Assembly: GCA_964547725.1 (NCBI GenBank)
Contig: CAZJOO010000031.1
Coordinates: 1 to 5,097, forward strand
DNA from: JAAZMU01 sp964547725
Lineage (GTDB): Bacteria > Patescibacteriota > Minisyncoccia > Minisyncoccales > Minisyncoccaceae
Length of the DNA stretch: 5,097 bases
Reading direction: 5' to 3'
Below the pieces are notes generated by a model that did no database searches, was not told the origin of the DNA, and worked only from the letters and a program-made list of their open reading frames with translations. The translations under genes and the position numbers were made by a program. Below are positions 1 through 5,097 of this stretch, in pieces (position 1 is the first letter of the stretch; each line of letters begins with the position of its first letter).

Positions 1-232
1 CAATAATTCTTGACTTAACTAAACAGCCAGGAAAAGTAGCTTCGTTTGTTAAAATTACAGCATCAAGTGGATCTCCATCAGATGATATAGTGTTTTCAAT
101 AAGTCCATACTCAAAAGGAAAATAAACTGGACCATAAATAGTTCTGTCTAATTCTATTCTTTGAGTTTCCTCATCTCTTTCGTATTTTTGATGACTTCCC
201 TTAGGAATTTCTACAAATATTTTAATTTCCAT
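1..232 (-). CDS. ppa: Inorganic pyrophosphatase, family I (3' end cut by window edge)
   Basis: Soluble cytoplasmic enzyme that hydrolyses pyrophosphate to two phosphates, pulling biosynthetic reactions (nucleic acid, aminoacyl-tRNA, lipid synthesis) forward. The first 77 residues are visible. They match the family I fold: VEIPKGS near the start (Glu8), KYE (Lys16-Glu18), LDR (Arg30), EYG (Tyr42) and the signature S-DGDPLD-A with metal-binding Asp52, Asp54 and Asp57. The later catalytic Asp/Lys residues lie beyond base 1. The ATG at 230-232 is chosen because translation begins directly at the first conserved strand and there is little room upstream. No Shine-Dalgarno sequence is visible in front of it. 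It lies 45 bases downstream of the small membrane-protein gene, in the same direction, and could be read from that unit or from its own weak promoter. The family assignment is firm; only completeness is unknown. Confidence 0.95.
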   Translation of the reverse strand, partial: MEIKIFVEIPKGSHQKYERDEETQRIELDRTIYGPVYFPFEYGLIENTISSDGDPLDAVILTNEATFPGCLVKSRII

Positions 233-248
233 ACAATAAAATTTAATA

Positions 249-254
249 ATTATA
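249..254 (-). promoter_or_regulatory. Possible -10 box for ppa
   Basis: On the minus strand these bases read TATAAT, 16 bases before the ppa ATG. The matching -35 region (about 272-277) reads TTTTTA, which is a poor match. In DNA this AT-rich a TATAAT can occur by chance, so this is only a candidate. It would give a very short leader, consistent with the lack of a Shine-Dalgarno site. Confidence 0.25.
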
Positions 255-267
255 TTTAATTTATAAC

Positions 268-303
268 AAAATAAAAATTAGTTGTCTAGAACAAATCCTA
301 GAC
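268..303 (-). terminator. Weak hairpin plus U-tract at end of small membrane-protein gene
   Basis: A perfect 6-bp inverted repeat, GTCTAG (284-289) and CTAGAC (298-303), with an 8-base loop overlaps the last codons of the 42-residue gene. On the minus-strand transcript it is followed, after about 6 bases that include the stop codon, by UUUUUAUUUU (268-277). The layout resembles an intrinsic terminator or attenuator between the helicase-gpsA-small gene unit and ppa. The stem is short, only half GC, and the U-tract is not adjacent, so termination would be inefficient at best. Confidence 0.3.
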
Positions 304-406
304 TTTCTGTTTTTTGTTCTGCTTTTATGTTTTCAATTGTCATTACTATTCCAATAGCAAAGAGCATGAAAATTATAAACCCGATAAATAAGTCTCTTTT
401 TAACAT
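278..406 (-). CDS. Small single-span membrane protein, 42 residues, function unknown
   Basis: This short gene encodes 42 residues. It starts with MLKRD, followed by a hydrophobic stretch at about residues 6-24 (FIGFIIFMLFAIGIVM), then a polar, charged tail (ENIKAEQKTES) ending in GFVLDN. This fits a single transmembrane helix with the basic N-terminus in the cytoplasm and a short tail outside; an uncleaved signal anchor is more likely than a cleaved signal peptide because no clear cleavage site is seen. Support for translation is good: AAAGGAG (416-422) lies 9 bases before the ATG, inside the last codons of gpsA. The ATG is only 4 bases after the gpsA stop, so the two are probably translationally coupled. 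I do not recognise a family, and being next to gpsA does not prove a lipid role. Confidence 0.6.
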   Translation of the reverse strand: MLKRDLFIGFIIFMLFAIGIVMTIENIKAEQKTESLGFVLDN

Positions 407-410
407 ATTT

Positions 411-1397
411 TTATTCTCCTTTCTTAGCCCTAAGCATTAAATCTGCTAAAGCTTTTTTAGGATCTTTATTATGATATAACATCATATAAACTTGATTTGT
501 AATAGGCATGTCGACATTATACTTTTGACTCAAATGATAAACCGCTTCTGCGGTAGTTGCTCCTTCTATAATACTATCGGTTGATTTAACAATGTCCTTC
601 ATTTTTTCTCCTTTTCCGATTCTTTCTCCAAAAGTTCTATTCCTACTATCAGGACTAATACAAGTAGTAGCTAAATCTCCGAGTCCAGCAATACCAAAAA
701 AAGTTTTCTTTTGAGCACCCATAATTTGACCTAGTCTAGCTATCTCGACTATTCCTCTAGAAAGAATAGCTGCTTTAGAATTAGCTCCAAAACCTAATCC
801 ATCAGAAATACCAGCTACAATAGCAATGATATTTTTAAGAGCTCCACAAAGTTCAACTCCCACTGGGTCTAAGTTGGTATATACCCTAAATCGGTCATTA
901 AAGAATAATTTTTGGATTTCTCTTGCGACTCCTAAATTTGCCGAAGAAGCAATAGCTACTGCCGGCATACCCATAGCAACCTCTTGGGCAATTGTTGGTC
1001 CAGACAAAACGCAAGTCTTAACCTTTCCCAATTCTTCGTGAACAATCTCTGTCATTCTCATTAAGCTCTTTTGTTCGATTCCTTTAGAAACATTAACAAA
1101 AATCTTATCAGAAACTTTAACCTTTATTTCTTTCAAAACACCTCTATAAAACTTAGATGGTATGGCACAAATAATAATATCACTTTTAGAAATAGCTTTG
1201 TCGATATCTTTTTCAAAAATAATTTCTTTAGGGATAACAAAATCTCCTAGATATTTTTTATTGATTCTTTTAGAGTCTAATTCATCCAAGAACTCAGGGA
1301 AATTACTCCATACATTAACCCTATGACCATTATTACTTAATAAAATTGCTAGAGTGGTCGCCCAAGCTCCGTCTCCTAAAATTGTAATTTTTTTCAT
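411..1397 (-). CDS. gpsA: Glycerol-3-phosphate dehydrogenase [NAD(P)+]
   Basis: Cytoplasmic enzyme that reduces dihydroxyacetone phosphate to sn-glycerol-3-phosphate with NAD(P)H, supplying the backbone of bacterial phospholipids. The 328-residue length is normal for the family. The N-terminal Rossmann domain has ILGDGAWATTLA (residues 6-17) as the dinucleotide-binding loop and NVSKGIE around Lys105. LSGPTIAQEVA (131-141) is the family signature. The C-terminal helical domain has GALKNIIAI with the expected catalytic Lys188, SDGLGFGAN (198-206), GLGDL with Asp241, and SRNR (251-254) for substrate phosphate binding. The usual Gly after Trp in the loop (WGT) is Ala13 here, a mild departure. The start is right at the first beta strand. 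AGGA (1411-1414) is 13 bases before the ATG, a weak and distant ribosome binding site, and the ATG is 5 bases after the helicase stop, so translation may depend on coupling. All key residues are present. Confidence 0.96.
   Translation of the reverse strand: MKKITILGDGAWATTLAILLSNNGHRVNVWSNFPEFLDELDSKRINKKYLGDFVIPKEIIFEKDIDKAISKSDIIICAIPSKFYRGVLKEIKVKVSDKIFVNVSKGIEQKSLMRMTEIVHEELGKVKTCVLSGPTIAQEVAMGMPAVAIASSANLGVAREIQKLFFNDRFRVYTNLDPVGVELCGALKNIIAIVAGISDGLGFGANSKAAILSRGIVEIARLGQIMGAQKKTFFGIAGLGDLATTCISPDSRNRTFGERIGKGEKMKDIVKSTDSIIEGATTAEAVYHLSQKYNVDMPITNQVYMMLYHNKDPKKALADLMLRAKKGE
416..422 (-). promoter_or_regulatory. Shine-Dalgarno site for the 42-residue gene, inside gpsA
   Basis: Reads AAAGGAG on the minus strand and lies within the final Lys-Gly-Glu codons of gpsA, 9 bases before the ATG of the small gene. 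It is the strongest ribosome binding site in the window and is the main reason to accept the small gene as real. Confidence 0.65.
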
Positions 1398-1402
1398 ATT
1401 TT

Positions 1403-4400
1403 TTAAAATTTCCTATGAGGACAAATATTTTTATAATCGCAATATTGACACTGCCAACCAGGTGTTGGTTTAAACTTACTTCTTTTAATCTTCTCTATTA
1501 TATTTAATATCTTTTCTTCGGTTTTTTCAATACTCTTTGCTTTAGGCTCAAAAGAACAATACTTCCCTTCTTCGATATAATAATAAGTTAGTTTATTGGG
1601 TTCTATATCAAAAACCCTATGAGCTGCTAAGTTATAAATCTCTAACTGAAACTTGTCATTGGTTGCTAAACTTTTTTTAGCTGCTCCTGTCTTGTAATCA
1701 ATGATTTCTATCTCATTATTTATCACATCAATTCTATCAATCGCTCCAACAAACTTATATCCGTTCAAATTAATGCTAAAAGTCTTTTCTAAAGCTAATT
1801 CATTTTTCATAGTCAAAACAGCAAATTCTCTTTCTAGAAAATCTTTGTAAAAATTATTTAAAATTAATTTTCCTTTTTCCCGATACTCTTCTTTGTGATT
1901 TCCTCCATCAAACCAAGCATCTATCCATTCTTCTTCATATATTTTTAATAAATCATCCAAACTTAAGCCAACCTTCTTTCTTTCTTTTTCATCCTTTCTA
2001 AATAAATGTTTTTGCTCTGATTGAAAAACTTGTGCATCTAAATTAACAAATCTACAAAGAGTGTTATGAATAGTTTTTCCAAAAGAAAAATTAGGTTTTC
2101 CTTTGGTAGGAATTTTTAAAATATGAGCATACTTATATTGAAGAGGACAACTTTGAAAAGCCGCTAGCTGAGAAAAAGAAAAATGAGAAGGAAGTAACTT
2201 GTCATATCTGATAGAAATTGTTTCGTTTGATTCTTTCTTGAAACTATTAAATTGCTTTGTGAAACAAAAAGCTCCTTTAGTCATTTTTTGCCTATCTGCT
2301 GACTCTTTATCAATCAATTTACTTTCAATTAAAAAACGAGAAGGCTTCTTTAGTTGTTTCCCACCATAATCATTAGCCCAGGTTAAAAAAAGACCCCTCT
2401 TAGCACGTGTCAGAGCTACATAGAACAATCTTCTTTCTTCTTCGATGTGGAAGTCACCTTCTGGCAAAACTTCCCGGATAAGGTCTTTTGGAAGCTTGAT
2501 TGGGTCACTTCTCTTATCGCTTGGAAACTTCCTATGAACCAAGCTCACCACAAACACATACTTGAATTCAAGACCCTTAGCAGAATGAACAGTCATAATC
2601 TTAACCGAGTCACTTTCATCAATTTGAGTGCTTAAATCACCTTCGTCCCCGGCCTCTAATTCCATTTCTAATTGATCCATAAAAGCAATCAACTTTCCGT
2701 CATGATTTGTGTTTTCAAAAGTTTTTGTTTTTTGATAGAACTGATAAATGATTTCCCAATTCTTTAAATTCTCTTCTGTTGGCTCTTTTAGTTTCTCAGC
2801 ATAGTGAAGATCATTAATCATTCTTACAAAAATTTCGCTAACGTTTTTTTCTTTAGCTAATCTAAAATGCTCTTCCAAAGAAGTTAATAACTCTTTTATC
2901 TTTCCTTGAGATTCTTTTTCTAAAATACTTAATAGTTTTTGATGTTTAAGAGCTTCGAACAAAGAAACACTATTCTCGTCTGCAAACCAACCTATCCTTG
3001 CCACCTCTTCTGAGGTGAAATTAACCGGAAGAGAACGAAGCACTCTATAAAAAGAAGGAGAATCGTAAAAATTCAAGACTACTTTAAAATAAGCAATAAT
3101 ATCTAAAATTATAGGATTGGAATAAAGTCCTTTTGAAGACATGAAATAATAAGGAATGGAAGCTCTTTCAAATCCTCTAATAAAATAATTAGCAGAATCA
3201 TTAGCTCTCACCAAAACACAAAAGTCTGAGAAGCGAGCCTCTTTATCAATTTCTTTTATCTCCCATATTTTATCAATCACTCCTAAAACTTCTTCTTCTG
3301 CTGTTTCGTAAGATAATAGATTTACCCCTCCGTCTTCTTTTGTAGTACTTTTTAATTTTTTACTTATTTTTTCAAAATTGTTAACATTGACTCCTTTACT
3401 TTCAGCGTCTTCTTTTATTGCTGCAGACTCATTTAATTCATATTCCAATCTATTAGGATTATTCAATTGAATAAAATTATAGGCTAGGTCAAGAATATCT
3501 TGAGTGGACCTATAATTATCTCCAAGAACTATATTTTTAGAATCAGGAAAATCACTTTTAAATTTTAAAACATTATTAAAGGAAGCCCCCTGAAAAGAAA
3601 AAATAGAATTATGAACAACAACATTATTCGCTAAAAAATTATGCACCTTTTCAACTTCTAAATCGTAAACCACCAGGTCCTTTTCTTTTTTTCGAATATC
3701 AATAATTTCATCATAAACAATATCATTTCCCCTTCTTATTGGAATTTTGTGTCCAATCATTAAATTTTTAGCAGGCATCATAACTGCATAACTATTTTGT
3801 CTTTTTTTGTTCTTTGTATCATAACCGATTCCAGCCTTAAACCTAACCTCTATAATTCCGTCTGTTATTACTTGAAGTTCTTTTGCAGTCTTAATCAATT
3901 CTCTCAAATTAAAACTTGAAATTCTTATTCTTTTCCCTTTTTTTGCATCAGTTAATTTATATCCTCTTTTTCTAAGTTTTTCTATAATTTCTTCATTTGA
4001 TGTTTCTACCATTAATAGATGAGAAGCTAAATAGTTTTTTAAAACTTTTCTCTCTTTTGATCTACATTTTCTAGAACACATAGTAATATTAATTTTTGTC
4101 CTTACCGCTGATCCTCTACTAACAGCGTCTAAAGAAAAATGACAATAGTTAAGATCCAAATCAAGATCTTTTACTAATTGTTTTACTCCATTATCCACAT
4201 CAAGATCATCATACAACTTTTTTAAAAGTTGATTATTGAAAATAGTTTCTTCTCTTTCCTTAAAACATGTTGTCGGTATACCATATTTAAGAGAATATAA
4301 TGTTTCGTAGTATCTTGCTTCTTTGTCTGTTTTAAAAACTTTTAAAGCTATAATTTTATCAGCCGATCTCTCAAATCTTAGTCTTAAAATTAAATCATCT

Positions 4401-5097
4401 GTTTTTCCTATTCTCCACCCAAAATCTTTTCTATGCATCAAATAAATGTAATGATAGCCTTTTTTATAAGTCCTTGGAATTAAAGAAAACATTTTATGAT
4501 TTTCTGTCGTAATAATTTGCGAACCTTCTTTAGTCTTGATAGTTACAAAATTAGCTTTTTTCTTATTTTTAAGAATATTCAAAACTTTAGAAACTCCAAC
4601 GTCCCCCCTCCCAACACCCACCAAAATCTCATCTCCTTTAGCAACATCTTTAATCTTAATTTTTTTAGAAAAATCGCCTAAATATTTTTCTATAATTGTA
4701 CTTCCTGGCAAGCACTGATCGTCGTCTCCAACAACAGTAAGATTGTTCTTTGGTTGAGCTATCTTTTTAACAAGTTCATATTGAACAAAATTAGTATCCT
4801 GAAATTCATCCACCATAACATATCTAAATTGCTCCCTAAACTTTTCTATTATTTTTGGTCTTTTATCAAAAAGCTTATTTGTGTAATTTATTAAATCACC
4901 AAAATCTAAGAAATTATTATCAAGTAATAGCTGTTGATAAGTCTTGTAAGCTTCGGCAATTTCTTTTATCTGAATACTTTCCAGGTCGTCGTTTGAAGAT
5001 AATTCTTTTTGTAAACGATCAGAATATTCTAAATAATCTTCAGGATAAATTCCTTCATTTTTACAAGTTTGAAAATGATGAATTAAGGCATGAATAA
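1403..5097 (-). CDS. UvrD/Rep-family DNA helicase with C-terminal RecB-like Fe-S nuclease, intein-interrupted (5' end cut by window edge)
   Basis: ATP-driven SF1A 3'-5' helicase fused to a nuclease, likely for DNA end processing and repair. I see 1230 residues (861 after splicing); the Q motif and Walker A lie beyond base 5097. The frame stays open from the Met at 4816 to the window edge, with helicase sequence (LDFGDLI at 63-69, YVMVDEFQDTN at 92-102), so that Met is internal. Numbering visible residues: motif II VDEFQDTN 95-102; motif III GDDDQ 123-127 split by the intein (128-496) and resuming SIFSFQGA; motif IV LGDNYRS about 524-530; motif V TVHSAKGLEF 835-844; motif VI EERRLFYVALTRA about 886-898. 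The nuclease has GKTIH (His1010), GAIDRID (Asp1120), IIDYKTG (Asp1133, Lys1135), QLEIY (Gln1150, Tyr1154) and four Cys (983, 1216, 1219, 1225). The order resembles AdnA/AdnB-type enzymes, though orthology cannot be settled here. gpsA follows after 5 bases. Confidence 0.95.
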   Translation of the reverse strand, partial: IHALIHHFQTCKNEGIYPEDYLEYSDRLQKELSSNDDLESIQIKEIAEAYKTYQQLLLDNNFLDFGDLINYTNKLFDKRPKIIEKFREQFRYVMVDEFQDTNFVQYELVKKIAQPKNNLTVVGDDDQCLPGSTIIEKYLGDFSKKIKIKDVAKGDEILVGVGRGDVGVSKVLNILKNKKKANFVTIKTKEGSQIITTENHKMFSLIPRTYKKGYHYIYLMHRKDFGWRIGKTDDLILRLRFERSADKIIALKVFKTDKEARYYETLYSLKYGIPTTCFKEREETIFNNQLLKKLYDDLDVDNGVKQLVKDLDLDLNYCHFSLDAVSRGSAVRTKINITMCSRKCRSKERKVLKNYLASHLLMVETSNEEIIEKLRKRGYKLTDAKKGKRIRISSFNLRELIKTAKELQVITDGIIEVRFKAGIGYDTKNKKRQNSYAVMMPAKNLMIGHKIPIRRGNDIVYDEIIDIRKKEKDLVVYDLEVEKVHNFLANNVVVHNSIFSFQGASFNNVLKFKSDFPDSKNIVLGDNYRSTQDILDLAYNFIQLNNPNRLEYELNESAAIKEDAESKGVNVNNFEKISKKLKSTTKEDGGVNLLSYETAEEEVLGVIDKIWEIKEIDKEARFSDFCVLVRANDSANYFIRGFERASIPYYFMSSKGLYSNPIILDIIAYFKVVLNFYDSPSFYRVLRSLPVNFTSEEVARIGWFADENSVSLFEALKHQKLLSILEKESQGKIKELLTSLEEHFRLAKEKNVSEIFVRMINDLHYAEKLKEPTEENLKNWEIIYQFYQKTKTFENTNHDGKLIAFMDQLEMELEAGDEGDLSTQIDESDSVKIMTVHSAKGLEFKYVFVVSLVHRKFPSDKRSDPIKLPKDLIREVLPEGDFHIEEERRLFYVALTRAKRGLFLTWANDYGGKQLKKPSRFLIESKLIDKESADRQKMTKGAFCFTKQFNSFKKESNETISIRYDKLLPSHFSFSQLAAFQSCPLQYKYAHILKIPTKGKPNFSFGKTIHNTLCRFVNLDAQVFQSEQKHLFRKDEKERKKVGLSLDDLLKIYEEEWIDAWFDGGNHKEEYREKGKLILNNFYKDFLEREFAVLTMKNELALEKTFSINLNGYKFVGAIDRIDVINNEIEIIDYKTGAAKKSLATNDKFQLEIYNLAAHRVFDIEPNKLTYYYIEEGKYCSFEPKAKSIEKTEEKILNIIEKIKRSKFKPTPGWQCQYCDYKNICPHRKF
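1406..2197 (-). other. PD-(D/E)XK (RecB/AddB-type) nuclease domain with predicted 4Fe-4S cluster
   Basis: C-terminal 264 residues of the helicase protein. It opens with SHFSFSQLAAFQSCPLQY, the usual entry of RecB-like nucleases, giving the first cluster Cys. Next come G-K-T-I-H, G-A-I-D-R-I-D, I-I-D-Y-K-T-G and Q-L-E-I-Y, which supply the metal-binding His, two Asp, the catalytic Lys and the Q-x3-Y motif. The protein ends in C-x2-C-x5-C (WQCQYCDYKNICP). One Cys before and three after the nuclease core is the arrangement known for Fe-S nucleases of the AddB/Cas4/AdnB type, where the cluster holds the fold together. All active-site residues are present, so the nuclease is predicted to be active. 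Confidence 0.9.
3845..4159 (-). other. Unassigned Cys- and Lys-rich module of the intein
   Basis: Intein residues about 186-290, between the GIY-YIG-like segment and the C-terminal splicing blocks. It contains LNYCHFSLD (Cys191, His192), NITMCSRKC (Cys213, Cys217) and a basic stretch (KRGYKLTDAKKGKRIRIS), followed by predicted helices (FNLRELIKTAKELQ). The Cys/His set could bind zinc and the basic part could contact DNA, as expected for the target-recognition part of a homing endonuclease. Both are inferences; I do not recognise a named domain. Confidence 0.4.
4265..4456 (-). other. Divergent GIY-YIG-like segment inside the intein
   Basis: Intein residues 87-150. YHYIYLM (87-93) looks like the first strand of GIY-YIG nucleases, with Tyr91 in the place of the GIY Tyr. 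After a short turn, FGWRIGKTDD (98-107) matches the YIG strand, with Arg101 where Tyr is usual. RLRFER (111-116) offers the expected Arg, and EARYYETLYSLKYGIPT (132-148) looks like the helix with the catalytic Glu (Glu137). This would be the homing endonuclease or its remnant. The assignment rests on motif order and spacing only. I recall similar Y-x-Y-L-M ... R-x-G-x-T segments in other bacterial UvrD-type inteins, but cannot confirm that here. The replaced YIG Tyr leaves activity in doubt. Confidence 0.6.

Larger units (their letters stand above)
3608..4714 (-). mobile_element. Intein in helicase motif III (369 residues, in frame)
   Basis: Protein-splicing element that should excise itself from the helicase and join the flanks. 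It begins with Cys1 (CLPGSTIIEK, block A) right after VGDDDQ and ends VVVHN (His368, Asn369) right before Ser+1 of SIFSFQGA; removing it restores a textbook UvrD motif III, which fixes both borders. Block B is ITTENH (Thr70, His73). Block F is VYDLEVEKVHNFLANN (His358), merging into block G. Cys1, the block B T-x-x-H, the penultimate His and the Asn with Ser+1 are the residues of a class 1 intein, so splicing is expected. The roughly 250 residues between blocks B and F exceed a mini-intein. They hold a GIY-YIG-like segment and a second, unassigned module; I see no LAGLIDADG motif. Base composition looks like the host gene, so there is no sign of very recent arrival from a different genome. Confidence 0.95.

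Noticed and set aside
233..277. Riboswitch or structured leader before ppa
   Set aside because: The 45-base spacer is almost pure A/T with no stable stem or known motif.
826..1041. Plus-strand 71-codon ORF within gpsA
   Set aside because: Antisense to conserved gpsA codons, with no recognisable motif in its translation; a shadow of the real gene.
2447..2635. Plus-strand 62-codon ORF opposite helicase motifs V-VI
   Set aside because: Opposite the most conserved motor motifs; its openness follows from constraint on the minus strand.
3608..4714. Inserted segment as a group I/II intron or IS element instead of an intein
   Set aside because: The reading frame is open throughout, the borders carry Cys1 and His-Asn-Ser+1, and no inverted repeats, target duplication or transposase motifs are seen.
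4496..4718. Two overlapping plus-strand ORFs of about 60 codons opposite the intein start
   Set aside because: Both are antisense to intein block A/B coding sequence, low-complexity and without a convincing ribosome binding site.
4814..4816. ATG at 4816 as the start of the helicase gene
   Set aside because: The Met sits inside YVMVDEFQDTN (motif II), and the same frame stays open upstream to base 5097 with helicase-like sequence (LDFGDLI). The true start is outside the window.
4855..5097. Plus-strand 80-codon ORF at the right edge
   Set aside because: Antisense to helicase sequence that runs in frame into motif II; its translation has no recognisable motif.

Overview
All recognisable genes in this window lie on the minus strand, packed head to tail. 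In transcription order they are: a UvrD/Rep-type DNA helicase-nuclease whose 5' end runs off the right edge and which is interrupted by an intein; gpsA (glycerol-3-phosphate dehydrogenase); a 42-residue putative membrane protein; and a family I inorganic pyrophosphatase cut by the left edge. The helicase and gpsA are 5 bases apart, and gpsA and the small gene are 4 bases apart. These three probably form one transcription unit. The pyrophosphatase starts after a 45-base AT-rich spacer that holds a weak hairpin/U-tract and a possible -10 box.

The DNA is strongly AT-rich, intergenic gaps are minimal, the standard code fits (Trp is TGG; the three visible stops are TAA), and Shine-Dalgarno sites vary from good to absent. 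The combination of a compact genome, a helicase with a C-terminal RecB-like Fe-S nuclease, and an intein suggests a bacterium with a small genome, perhaps from the Patescibacteria/CPR. That assignment is inference from gene style, not from a marker gene.

The most interesting element is the intein at 3608-4714 (369 residues). It sits exactly in helicase motif III, between GDDDQ and SIFSFQGA, so the helicase cannot have an intact motif III until the intein is spliced out. It has Cys1, a block B T-x-x-H, a block F and a C-terminal HN followed by Ser+1, so it should be able to splice. Instead of an obvious LAGLIDADG endonuclease, the central region carries a divergent GIY-YIG-like segment (YIY, then RIG, Arg, and a Y-E helix), followed by a Cys-containing, Lys-rich module that I cannot assign.

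Functionally, the helicase-nuclease should act in DNA end processing or repair (AdnAB/AddAB-like), GpsA supplies sn-glycerol-3-phosphate for phospholipids, and pyrophosphatase removes PPi from biosynthesis. Apart from possible co-transcription there is no evident pathway linking them. There is no stretch above 300 bases without a gene.
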